Shown here one piece after another: positions 47,143 to 58,499 of a stretch of 64,000 bases of DNA. The notes beneath the pieces are model-generated. The model was not told the origin of the DNA and ran no database searches. It worked only from the letters and a program-made list of their open reading frames with translations. Position 1 is the stretch's first letter. Each line of letters starts with the position of its first letter. Source of the stretch: Ecdyonurus torrentis (lineage: Eukaryota > Arthropoda > Insecta > Ephemeroptera > Heptageniidae); contig OX439127.1 in NCBI GenBank assembly GCA_949318235.1, positions 7,155,534 to 7,219,533 on the forward strand, written 5' to 3'. The position numbers and the translations under genes are program-made.

Positions 47143-47945
47143 TTATATACAAAAATTATTAAGAAAAAACTAAACCGTACCTTACTCTTTAACTTTAATT
47201 TGATTCCTGTATGTCCATACTAATAATATAATATAATAATAGCGTACGTAATAATATAATAATAATAAATAAATAAATAAAAGAAGTGGGGGGGGGGGCG
47301 GGGAGGGAGCGGTTATATATTTAGGTACTCTTTATTGCTAGTTGACTTAAAATTTATTCAAATATGTTTTATATATACTATAGTATAATATATTGATGAC
47401 GAAATTTTAAATCACAGTTTTTAACGAGTTTACGTGCTTAAACACGCAAATTCGCAGAAATACATCCTTTTTTTAGAAGCCGCCATTTTGAAAGTAACGG
47501 AGAACCAAAGTTTAAATTTGGTACACAGATTTGCTTATATGTTACGTTATGCCCACATCAGACACCATAAAAATCTAAAGTGCGATGCTACCTGATAAGG
47601 GTTTTTAAATTTCAGTATGCAAATATTTGAACTCTACAGGCATTGAAGGTCAAAGGTCATGACCTCTGTAGAAAAGGGCAACATTAGGTGTGTATGATAC
47701 CATAAAAATATTTCCCCCATCAGATCACGTCTTCTTGGGTTATGGTTATTCAGGTTATTATTTTAAGGTTGCATACGTGATATGGCTAAATTTTGAATTA
47801 CGGGTTTTTCCGGGAATTTTGAATATTTTCAAAAAATAATTGCGATTTGTTTCATTCTAACCTAAACATGTTTGGACCATATGGGAATCAAATTAAAGTT
47901 AAAGAGTAAGGTACGGTTTAGTTTTTTCTTAATAATTTTATTTAT
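47143..47945. mobile_element. Terminal inverted repeat element, about 0.8 kb
   Basis: About 75 bp at each end are inverted copies (AACTAAACCGTACCTTACTC near 47170 and GAGTAAGGTACGGTTTAGTT near 47905). No coding sequence is seen inside. Confidence 0.8.
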
Positions 47946-48075
47946 ATAAATGTATTTTTAAAATTGTAACTAAATTTTCTTTTATCACATTAAAATTATA
48001 GTTTTACTATTTATTAAGGTCATATTCTTTTACATATAACACCAAGGAAAAAAATCAGCTAGGTGGAATAAAATA

Positions 48076-48180
48076 TATATCGATGTTGGGATGCAGAAAT
48101 GCGACCGATGAGAAAAATCATGAGTAAAAACCTCATGATTTTTCTCATCGGTCGCATTTCTGCATCCCAACATCGATATA
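48076..48180. repeat. Perfect hairpin, 49-bp arms with a 7-base loop
   Basis: 48076-48124 is the exact reverse complement of 48132-48180, with loop TAAAAAC. I compared every base and found no mismatch. It could be a miRNA-like or siRNA hairpin, a very young inverted duplication or an assembly artefact. Confidence 0.95.
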
Positions 48181-48793
48181 CTTGTTTGGCTAGTTTTCCC
48201 TCTTATTCAAATCTAGTTACTAGGCATTAAATTTAACCTTAATTTTACTTCAAGGGGCTAATGAAAGTTTTAAAAATAAGCTATGTACCTCCTAGAAATT
48301 GATGGTCTCCCAGTAATAATTTTCTAGTCTTTGGCCATACCTACATAGCGGCAGGTAAAATTATATATGTACCTTCTTGTTAGTTATCTTCTCTTATAGT
48401 ATTACAAAATTTGAAATTTTGGCTTGCGAATTTGACCGATTTTGTTAAAAATGCCTTTAGGATTACTAGTGCAGGAGGTGTATGGTTAGATTTCACTATC
48501 AACGTCAAATCTATAGTCAACCCGAACCTGTTATATTAATTTTTAAGAAAATGCATAACTTGAAAGGGCAAAAACAGGTGTACCTCTTAAAAAATTTCTG
48601 ATCTCCTGGCAACAAAAATAAGGTTTTCACATCACAAAGAAAGTTAAGCAGGGATTTATAAGGCAAAAATAATCAATAACACCAGCAATATGCTTGCAGT
48701 AAGTTTTATTTTATTAAAAATAACAAAATTTGGCTAGGAACAATTAGTCAATTGCAGTTTATTGATACAAATCAATATTGGTAAATATTGATT

Positions 48794-48898
<105 letters not shown>

Positions 48899-49017
48899 AC
48901 ATATTTCATTTAGTAGTTTCACTCAGTCATTGTTTTTAAACAAAATTAATTATATTATTATAAAATAATATATACACATACATACATACTTGCATCATGG
49001 GTTTTTAAGCCAACAAC

Positions 49018-50262
49018 ATAGATGATTTATATAGCCTGACCTAGTGATAGACCTCCACAACTTTCGCTATCCTGACATACTTCTCTAGATTTTTTTTTCA
49101 ATATTTAAAACATAATTTACAGTTTTTTACAAATCAATATTGATTTGTATGCAACCTAGCAGCTTCAGTAGCCAGTGCAATGTAATCAGCCTGTCACCAG
49201 GATTACATTAAACTGGCTACTGAAGCTGCATGCTAACATCAATTTATATTGATTTGTATACAGTACAACCTAGCAGCTTCAGTAGCCAAGTGCAATGTAA
49301 TCCTATAGTGCTGAGCTGATTACAGTGAACTGGGTATACTATTAAAAAATACATTAAATTGACGATGACAACAATCAAATGAAAAACTGTAAATCATGTT
49401 TTACATATTGAAAAAAAAAATCTAGAGAAGTATGTCAGGATAGCTAAAGTTGTGGAGGTCTATCACTAGGTCAGGCTTCAAAAATCATCTATGTATATAC
49501 AAATCAATATTAATTGGTATGCAACCTAGCAGCTTCAGTAGCCAGTGCAATGTAATCAGCTTGTCACCAGGATTACATGGAACTGGCTACTGAAGCTGCT
49601 AACATCAATCAATATTGATTTGTATACAAGTTAGCAGCTCAAGTAGCCAGTTCAATGTAATCCTGGTGACAAGCTGATTACATTGCACTGGATACTGAAG
49701 CTACTAACTTGTATACAAATCAATATTGATTGATGTTAGCAGCTTCAGTAGCCAGTTTAAAATGTAATCCTAGTGACAAGCTGATTACATTGCAATGGAT
49801 ACTGAAGCTGCTAGCTTGTATACAAATCAATATTGATTGATGTTAGCAGCTTCAGTAGCCAGTTTAAAATGTAATTAGCTCATCACTAGGATTACATTGA
49901 ACTGGCTACTTGAGCTGCTAACTTGTATACAAATCAATATTGATTGATGCTAGCAGATTCAGTAGCCAGTTTAATGTAATCAGCTTTTTCACCAGGATTA
50001 CGTTGAACTGGCTACTGAAGCTGTTAACTTGTATACAAATGAATATTGATTTGTATACAATCTAGCAGCTTCAGTAGCCAGTGCAATGTAATCAGCTTGT
50101 CACCAGGATTACATTGAACTGGCTACTTGAGCTGCTAACTTGTATACAAATCAATATTGATTTATGCTAGCAGCTTATTCAGTAGCCAGTTCAGTGAAAT
50201 CAGCTTTAATTGTCTTTAGAATGAACATTGAACCGGCTACTGGATGCCATAAATATTTTACC
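49018..50262. mobile_element. Foldback region with repeated palindromic units
   Basis: An inverted pair (49018-49135 and 49380-49497, sharing AGTATGTCAGGATAGC) is followed by about nine palindromic units: TAGCAGCTTCAGTAGCCAGT, a short GTCACCAGG-type loop, then the inverse, separated by ATCAATATTGAT. Each unit is about 110-120 bp. Confidence 0.85.
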
Positions 50263-50282
50263 TAAAGCCATATACCAAATAA

Positions 50283-50430
50283 AACAACATGTGCTTTGTA
50301 ATGAATAAACACCAAATGGGATTTTCAAAACTAATGACAATTTTTACCAGAATGTAATGTAGCCCCACGAGAGAGTGTGAAAATACTGTAAAGTATGCCA
50401 TTTGAGTGACTATTCATGTTTCTGATGTCA
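50283..50430 (+). repeat. Dispersed repeat D, copy 4, truncated
   Basis: It has TTTTTACCAGAATGTAATGT and AGCCCCACGAGAGAGTG and ends after the TTTCTGATGTCAGAAACATG stretch. Confidence 0.75.
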
Positions 50431-50777
50431 GAAACATGCATTTTTTTGGAGGCTAGAATATCTATTACAGATGATGTAAGTAATTTTTTTGAAATAAAAA
50501 ATATAAATTTAAACAAAAAATGTTGTTAAACACTGGTTAGTTATATTGATTTTTATTATAATTATTATTTTTTTAATTAAGATTCTTGGTGTCAAATTTA
50601 CAAATATTATTATAGATGCAAGTACAAATTATAGTTTTCAGCACACAAAAATGTAAAAATAAAATATATTGTTAGCACAATAAAATACATAATAATTTTT
50701 AGATTACTAAATCCCTGATTCAATTTCATAATACACACTTTTCTTACAAAATTAATTCTGTGTATTTACAATTATTT

Positions 50778-50876
50778 TATAGGGTGTTTGCATATGGGTA
50801 TATAAAATTGGATGCCATATGTTAGTACTAAATAATATTGGCCTTACACATTTTGCCAGATTAAAAATACTAACTT
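50778..50876. mobile_element. MITE family 2, truncated copy
   Basis: TATAGGGTGTTTGCATATGG, then GATGCCATATG and AGTACTAAATAATATTGGCC; cut by family 1 copy c. Confidence 0.6.
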
Positions 50877-50879
50877 AAA

Positions 50880-51191
50880 GGTGTAGAACACCTTGAACAA
50901 AAATCATGTCTAATATCCTAAAAAAAAAAAACTTAATTACAACGTTGAATTGGCCCAAATCATTAATTTCTAATTTATTTTCCATTCACAAAATGACAGC
51001 TGCAAGTTTGTGATGTCACAGCTCGCCTGTTTCCACACGCGTGGACTAGGGAGCTGTGACGTCACAAACCCGCAGCTGCCATTTTGTATATTGGAAAATC
51101 AATTAGAAATCAATGACTTCAGACAAGTTAACGTTGATATTTAGGTGTGTTAGGATATAAGCCAAGTTATTTGTTCAAGGTGTTCTAGGCC
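50880..51191. mobile_element. Family 1 element, copy c (left end of the large palindrome)
   Basis: Ends GGTGTAGAACACCTTGAACA and TTCAAGGTGTTCTAGGCC, with a GTGACGTCAC core. It forms the outer left arm of the 2.6-kb inverted repeat. Confidence 0.85.
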
Positions 51192-53242
51192 TTTCAGCAA
51201 TATTTTCAAACCTTTAATGTTGTTAAAGTGATATAGTAACCCCCTCCCTCCTCACCACCCTTTTTCATTATTTATAATATTAGAATAATAACTAACATTT
51301 CTTATGATCTATAATTTAGACATAAACACGTTGATTTTGTATTTTTTTTTTTTTTTTTTTTTGACTGTTGAGTTTTCACATATTTGAAGTCACGATATTC
51401 TGGGCCCTCCTCAGCCAATCAGAGTCTCACACCTCACATAAGTGAATACTCAACCATCACACAATCAACGTATTCATATATCTATGGATAACAAGGTAAG
51501 TTAATTATTTTATTATTATATATAAATTTAAGGACAAAAACATTGCAGTTAGGATCAATATTATAAGAAAGGATAGAATTACCAGTGCTGGCCTTATACT
51601 TACCACAGTAGAAGTTGTATGGAGAGGTCGAGATCTCACGTGGCACACTGTTTAGTTATTAAAAAAGTTCATTACATAACTGAGAGCTTTTGCCATACAT
51701 ATATTAATCAATCAAAGAAGAGATTTACTTGAGCACATCACAGATCACAGTACAATACAAGATCTAAAAAGATCTACAAATCTAAAAAGTTTGGAGCGTG
51801 TACAAAATAGAACTACACGCGTCTGATACTTGGTAAAAATGAGCTGTACTATAATAACGGCGTTATATTTAGACATTTGAAAGTAATGTGCGTAATGATA
51901 TGTGCAAAATACCATGCATTAATAGTTACTTGTATAGGTAGGATGTTGTATGCTTGCATAAATGTATACTTGGTATGATCGATTTGCCTGTATTCTTCTG
52001 TATACTTCCCCCACCCTCACCAAATCTGTATATACCACAAATTAACACCAGCAGAGCCATCATTCATAGTTTCTTTCTGAGTCTGTAAGGACTGATGAAG
52101 GCATAACACGCTCCATATCTCCAATGTGTTAGTTATTTTATATCTGTGCTAGCAAGATTTTCACCGAACTATTGGACTCTCTTCACTATGGTAAGGCCCT
52201 TGCTGGTTTTCTCCTATCCTTTTCTTTTAATTTAAAGTACAAAAGATTAGACATTACATGTTTTTGAAACAAAGCTGCTGACATATCATTAATGTTACAA
52301 CTTAATTTATTATATATAAACCAATGCTTCTAGGAAAAAACGAATCATTATAACAGTTGACATTGATTCTAGGTACAAGAAACTCAGTAGAGTCGCTATT
52401 TCTCAATCTGGTGGATTAAGATTTAATAGCGACCCTATTAGCTGAGAATACAGAGAGGCAAATCAATCATACCAAGTATACATTTATGCAAGTATACAAC
52501 ATCCTGCCTATACAAGTAACTATTAATGCATGGTATTTTGCACATATCATTACGCACATTACTTTCAAATGTCTAAATATAAGGCCGTTATTATAGTACA
52601 GCTCATTTTTACCAAGTATCAGACGCGTAGCTCTATTTTGTACACGCTCTAAACTTTTTAGATTTGTAGATCTTTTTAGATCTTGTATTCTACTGTGATG
52701 TGCTCAAGTAAATCTCTTCTTTGATTGATTAATATATGTATTGCAAAAGCTCTCAGTTATGTAATGAACTTTTTTTTATAACTAAACAGTGTGCCACGTG
52801 AGATCTCGACCTCTCCATACAACTTCTACTGTGGTAAGTATAAGGCCAGCACTGGTAATTCTATCCTTTCCTATAATATTGATCCTAACTGCAATGTTTT
52901 TGTCCTTAAATTTATATATAATAATAAAATAATTAACTTACCTTATTATCCATAGATATGAATACGTTGACTGTGTGATGGTTGAGTATTCACTTATGTG
53001 AGGTGTGAGACTCTGATTGGCTGAGGAGGGCCCAGAATATCGTGACTTCAAATATGTGAAAACTCAACAGTCAAAAAAAAAAAAAAAAAAATACAAAATC
53101 AACGTGTTTATGTCTAAATTATAGATCATAAGAAATGTTAGTTATTATTCTAACATTATAAATAATGAAAAAGGGTGGGGAAGAGGGAGGGGGTTACTAT
53201 ATCACTTTAACAACATTAAAGGTCTTGAAAATATTGCTGAAA

Positions 53243-53500
53243 GGCGTAGAACACCTTGAACAAAAAACTTGGCTTATATCCTAACACACCTAAATATCAA
53301 CGTTAACTTGTCTGAAGTCATTGATTTCTAATTGATTTTTAATTATACAAAATGGCAGCTGCGGGTTTGTGACGTCACAGCTCACTAGTCCACGCGTGTG
53401 GAAACAGGCGAGCTCTGACATCACAAACCTTCAGCTGTCATTTTGTGAATGGAAAATAAATTAGATATCAATGATTTGGGCCAATTCAACGTTGTAATTC
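53243..53500. mobile_element. Family 1 element, copy d (right end of the large palindrome)
   Basis: It starts GGCGTAGAACACCTTGAACA, has GTGACGTCAC and is cut by a T-run of about 35 bases near 53495. It mirrors copy c. Confidence 0.8.
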
Positions 53501-53786
53501 AGTTTTTTTTTTTTTTTTTTTTTTTTTTTTGGGAGAAAAAACCGTAAAATATACAACTTTAGGAATTTGTGTTATCTATTTTAGGCCTACAATAGAAACT
53601 GTAGCTCAGGTTGTCTACTTGACAAGTTTTCTGCCAAGTTTGTGAGGCTACAGAAGTGGCAATTGAGCATTTATCATTGACACAATTTTTTCTTCCTCAC
53701 TTAAAAATTAGAGAAAATATGTTGAAAATATTTTAGTGAAAATGTTGCTAACAGAGCTAATAGCTTTAGGCACAATACACTACATA

Positions 53787-54063
53787 GGCGTAAAACACCT
53801 TGAACAAAAAAGTTGCGTAATATCCTAACAGACCTGAAAATCAACGTTGATATGGCCGGAGTCATCGATTTCTAATTTATTTTATATTCACAAAATGCCA
53901 CTGCCGGTCACTGACGTCACAGCTTGCCTGGTGCACGCGCAAGTAAACCGGGCGAGCTGCAATGGAAAATAAATTAGAAATCAATGACTCGGGCCAAATC
54001 AACGTTGATTTTCAGGGTTTTTAGTATATTAGGCAACTTTTTTGTTCAAGGTGTTCTACGCCT
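53787..54063. mobile_element. Family 1 element, copy e
   Basis: Ends GGCGTAAAACACCTTGAACA and TTCAAGGTGTTCTACGCC; has CTGACGTCAC and AATCAACGTTGATTTTC. The middle is shortened compared with copy a. Confidence 0.85.
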
Positions 54064-54128
54064 ACAAGAGAACATAACACAGTGTGTGTGTGTGTTTCTG
54101 GGAGAAATATCAAATAAACATAATGAAA

Positions 54129-54260
54129 GGCGTAGAACACCTTAAACAAAAAAAGTTGTGTAATATCCTAAAAAACTGGTTAGGATATTAATAATCAGTT
54201 TCCACGAACGTAAAACAAGCCAGCTGTGACGTCAGTGACTGCTCAACTGGTTGACTGCTC
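54129..54260. mobile_element. Family 1 element, copy f, truncated
   Basis: The left end GGCGTAGAACACCTTAAACA is followed by GTTAGGATATTAATAATC and TGTGACGTCAGTGACTGC. The right end is missing. Confidence 0.65.
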
Positions 54261-54493
54261 AATTTTTGTTTAACACAGTAAACTCTCAATTTTGTAAAAT
54301 CACAAGGGAAACAAAAAATTGTAATTTCACAAATATCAGAGCTTTAATATTGCGTGCTTATATTTATAGACAGTTTCACTCATATTTAAGAGACGCAATT
54401 TCGTTAGTCAGAAATACATAGGCCTACATAGGCGTACATCTTACATCTGCAATGCATTATAATTATGCATTGTAGTGATGCACGTTGATGTGC

Positions 54494-54539
54494 AAAATTC
54501 CATGCATTAATAATTATAATTATTAATGCATGGAATTTT
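54494..54539. repeat. Perfect 46-bp palindrome
   Basis: Two 23-base halves with no spacer, around CCATGCATTAATAATTA. It lies in a segment related to the large palindrome (TGCAAAATACCATGCATTAA at 51905). Confidence 0.95.
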
Positions 54540-55785
54540 ATATATCTGTATTGGCAGGATGTTGTGTACTTGCATAAATGTAAACTTGGCATCGTGGCTT
54601 TGCCTGCTCTCGTCTATATATAGCTATTGAGTATTGATTCGCTATAGCTACAGCTACAGCTACCAGATTGCGAAATAATGACTCCTACTGTGAGTATCTT
54701 GTTCCCAGAATCAACGCCAACTATTATTATGATTCTTTCTTTCCTAAGGGCGTTGGCTTCTATAATAAGTTCAACTGTCATGTTAAAGAAATGTCAGCGT
54801 CTATGCTTTTTAAAAAAATGTATAATCTCGATTATTTATTTTTTTAATATTAATTTTTTTTTTATAATTTTTTTTTCAATTTATGGATAATTAAATCGAT
54901 GGGCTTTGCCTTTTTAATTCTCGTTTTGAGCAATTGCATCATTGTTTGTACTTTTGTTTGTCATAATTGTAGTTTTTTTTTTTTTTTTTTTTTTTTGCTC
55001 AATAAATCTGAATTTATTATTTATGCAGGACGGATAAAAATACCAATAATATTTATATTCTATATAGCTCAAGGCAGCAACATTTATGCATAACATCTGA
55101 ATTCAAGCTATATATTTTATAGTGAATACTACTACATAAAATATTCAGCATAATTTTATAATAAAAGTATTACAAAATTGAAACATTTGTGCACGAGTGT
55201 ATATTAAACAAATTTTATTCATTCAATACAGCATAATAATAAATCAATTTATTTTTATTTTTTTCATATCCTTATTACTTGATACTTACTTATTATACTT
55301 CTACAGTTATACACAATAGACCACTTGCAATGATTGTTTTTTTATTGTTGTTGATGTTGAAAAATATTTATGTTCATGATTTGCCATAAGGCATAATTAT
55401 GTTAAGAATGTTAAATAAATATATATATATTTTTAAATATTTTGTATAACTAATAAATAATAGTTATAAAAGATTTAATATAAAAACACAACACAACAGC
55501 TGTCCATGGCTAGAGATGAGGCGCTGAAAATGACAGTATGTACTGTGCTGTGCAATACACACGCCGTCTAAATCAATACGTAAGCTAAATTTACATTTTT
55601 TTTTCAATGAAGCTTGCTTTCTACATAGCAACCATTTATCTACGCGTATCAATTAAATTTTGTCCTGGGTTACAATATTTTCTCTACCACAGCGTCACTG
55701 TTAGTGTAAACTCATGCTATCTCACATTATTACACAATTTTTACTAATCTATCTTGTGTTCTTCTATCAAATCGTTTATAATTAT

Positions 55786-57191
55786 TAGAGCCCGGATTAA
55801 AAGGCACTTTTTTTCGTAAAAAAGGCGCCTAAAAAGTCACTTTATTTTGGGAAAAAAGGCACTAAAAAAGGCACTCTAAAAATGCAATATGGGATATAAA
55901 ATGAGGTATGCAACAGTTTTAATTTATTTTTTTATCATAATCTGAATGTTATCTTGACATTCTAATATAAATACAGCTATTTTGATGAAATTAATTCAAA
56001 ATAATTATAAAGTACTTTGTTTTTATAAATATTTAATTACAGTACTCTAAGAAATATTTAAAGTAGTTTGAACGAGTTTTCATTGTTATTAAACGCCGTT
56101 TTTTTGTTACCTATAGATTCCTTATTTCTCTACGCTCCTATTGATGTATTATAAAATTACATTTAGTTCGAAAACACATATTAAAAACTAGCCGCAAAGT
56201 CGAGCATTTTTCTCATACAGCATTGGGTTAATGGCTGAAAATCCATTCCCCCTCCACAGTAGATCATTCATATTTCTGCGAAAGTGTTATTAAATGGACT
56301 CAAAAGCAGATAAATAAGCTCTTTGATAAACAAAGAAACTTTTAAAAGCATTAAACTAAATTTGGTTCGAAACGCACTGAGAACTTTGTGACTAAAAGAG
56401 CTGAAACTGAGAATTTTTTTGTTAACAAGTAATTTTTATATAGTTCGGAAATCGGCCGCTAGAGGCGCTGCAGTTACCGAATCTTCGCGATCGCGGGAGA
56501 AACGAGATATAAACGTTAATTGAGCTCATAAATTTTAAAAAAAGTCTTGCAAATGTACTTAATTTGTATTAACTTCATTATAATTAATTAATATATGCAC
56601 TGAGAAGCGAGAAAAGTGTTTGATTAGAAAATATAGTTACAAAAAGCAATATATATATAATTTGCTGGATTATTACTTAGTGCCTTGACAGCACAGTTGG
56701 TAGAGCGCTGCTTTTACATGACTAAGGTCAGCGGATCGAGACTTGGTTATTGCAAAGTTTTTAATGATTAAATTAAAATTAAGTAAGCGCCAAACTTCAA
56801 ATAAATTTAAAATCAGCTGTTAACAATCTCGTTCAAACTACTTTAAATACATTTAGCAATAAAGAATTTTTTTATACTATGAATTTTTTTTTATTATATC
56901 AATAAATTTATTATTTTTTGATTTTTTTTTAATAAATCAAAATTTGGAATTTGGAAATTGGGAAATCACTTTTTTTTTTTGCATTTTTAGTACAAATTTG
57001 TACAAATGTTTAAAAAAAGGCAATAAAGGCACTTTTTAGAAAAAAAGGCATGAAAACCAAAAAAAGGCAAAAAAGGCACTTTTTTTATTGGATTTCCCTG
57101 ACCACCTTCTTACGATCAATGGAGGTATGAAGTTTGAACAAAATAGACCCGGTGCATATTAAAGGCACTTTGCCTACGAATCCGGGCTCTA
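55786..57191. mobile_element. Non-autonomous hAT transposon with 8-bp target duplication
   Basis: The terminal inverted repeat TAGAGCCCGGATT is perfect at both ends, and the 1406-bp element is flanked by direct copies of ATAATTAT (55778-55785 and 57192-57199). The duplication fits the hAT preference nTnnnnAn. There is no transposase. Inside are many AAAAAGGCAC-type subterminal repeats, an internal inverted pair (about 56055-56080 and 56830-56855) and a tRNA-like sequence. Confidence 0.85.
56692..56755 (+). repeat. tRNA-like sequence inside the hAT element
   Basis: GCACAGTTGGTAGAGCGCTG (box A) and CGGATCGAGACTT (box B-like) with a TTTTACAT anticodon-like loop resemble a tRNA of Val or Lys type. 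The ends do not pair well. It lies in the middle of the non-autonomous hAT element. Confidence 0.5.
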
Positions 57192-57458
57192 ATAATTATC
57201 AACTATTGCATAGACGATTTGTTCATCATATTTTGTATAATTAATAAGAAAAGGTTAAAACCATTTTGGTTAATACTTGAGATACAAGCAGCTCACCTGA
57301 TTGATAACGCTACACCTGAGCGCACATCAAAAATATTGTTGAAGTTGGTAGCAGCTGTGCACACTGATATTCTCTAAGCAGTCCAGAGCATCAAGTTGAA
57401 CTATGTCATCTCTCTTCATATCTTGTGTAATACATGTATTATATTTCGATGTTTCAGT

Positions 57459-57522
57459 TGGTACGGTGGACTTTCTACGTTGGTTGCACGATGGCGCAAG
57501 CTACAACCACGGAACTGATAAG
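57459..57522 (+). other. Exon-like segment, possible first coding exon
   Basis: A TGTTTCAG acceptor-like site and an AAG/GTAATT donor flank 64 bases. An ATG with good context (ACGATGG) at 57491 would start MAQATTTELI. It could join an exon-like piece at about 60432-60481 (SALDSWLEEVGWRKPIT in one frame). No family is recognised and the splice signals are moderate. Confidence 0.2.
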
Positions 57523-57627
57523 GTAATTGCGGGAAATCACCTACTACCAAAGATTGGACTAAAGAGGTGTAAAAATAAAAATAATAAAACCTAAAAAAAA
57601 ATTAAAAAATAATAATAATAATAACAA

Positions 57628-57685
57628 ACTGAAATTTTGCAGTGATCACTGCAAAATTTCAGTCTGATCAGTGTATCGATACACT
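57628..57685. repeat. Two adjacent perfect palindromes (36 bp and 16 bp)
   Basis: 57628-57663 (halves ACTGAAATTTTGCAGTGA) and 57670-57685 (AGTGTATCGATACACT), six bases apart. Confidence 0.95.
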
Positions 57686-57786
57686 AGGATACAGTATCTT
57701 CCAAAATGTAAAAATAATAATAATAAAAAAGAGGAGTAACCATACTAGATGGTACTAGATGTACGTATAAGGCTATATAACTAATG

Positions 57787-57905
57787 TAAGGCAGATGTAG
57801 TTCCCGAACGGGGCAGCGGTAGCCGCTTCGTTTTCTCATAAATATAACATAGTCTCATTGAAAGTTGCCAATGCAAATCGTTCGGGAACTTTTGGCCAGA
57901 GCTGT
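57787..57905. mobile_element. Mariner-type MITE, copy 4, left end decayed
   Basis: The right end AACTTTTGGCCAGAGCTG is intact. The left end has lost the CAGCTCTGG motif but keeps GTTCCCGAACGGGGCAGCG. Confidence 0.75.
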
Positions 57906-57929
57906 TCCTATAACATAAATATTATATTG

Positions 57930-58239
57930 TATAGGGTGTTTGCGCATGACGTCATTCTGGGTGATTTTCGTTGTTCTTCTGGAGTAATGAATAACATTGC
58001 TCAGTGTAGATCAAACATAGTTTTTAGCTATTTTCTTTGGAAATCATAGCTATTTGTTGGTTATTATTTTTCTACTTGCATTCTTGAAAAACTAATTCAA
58101 CCTGTAAACAGCATCAATGCTCTCAAAAAAATTGCAAAGTAGTTTTAAACTGGCAAAATGTCCCATTTTCCTATACCACCCAATGTTATTTAGTACTCAC
58201 TTATGACGTCGACTTTAACATGAATGAAACCACCCTATA
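57930..58239. mobile_element. MITE family 2 (TATAGGGTGTTTGC ends), full copy
   Basis: The left end TATAGGGTGTTTGC is inverted at the right end as GAATGAAACCACCCTATA. Inside are AATGAATAACATTGCTCAG and a mirrored CAATGTTATTTAGTACTCAC. Confidence 0.8.
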
Positions 58240-58325
58240 GCATAGCTATTTATGTTTTTCTAATTTAGCATAATTTATGCTACCTATAGACATACGTAAA
58301 TGGTATTAATTGCATTATTGATTCG

Positions 58326-58331
<6 letters not shown>

Positions 58332-58410
<79 letters not shown>
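58332..58410. repeat. (CT)n microsatellite
   Basis: Almost pure CT run. Confidence 0.95.
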
Positions 58411-58416
<6 letters not shown>

Positions 58417-58499
58417 CATACACAGACACACAAACGCAGACACCCACACTCATATAATCTGCAAATTAACATGAAAATAGTAAATTCAATCATAATATG

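Larger units (their letters stand above)
50880..53500. repeat. 2.6-kb imperfect palindrome
   Basis: The left arm 50880-51998 and right arm 52442-53500 are inverted copies with about 440 bp of unpaired loop. The arms are highly similar over about 1.05 kb, including CTTACCACAGTAGAAGTTGT and ATGCATGGTATTTTGCACAT words. The outermost parts are copies c and d of family 1. There is no open frame. The loop has TCACTATGGTAAGGCCCTTG, echoed at 24290-24340. Confidence 0.9.

Noticed and set aside
52080..52140. Hammerhead-like core (CTGATGA) in the loop of the large palindrome
   Set aside because: The required GAAA box and a third stem are not present; only CTGATGA and a short TAACAC/GTGTTA pairing are seen.
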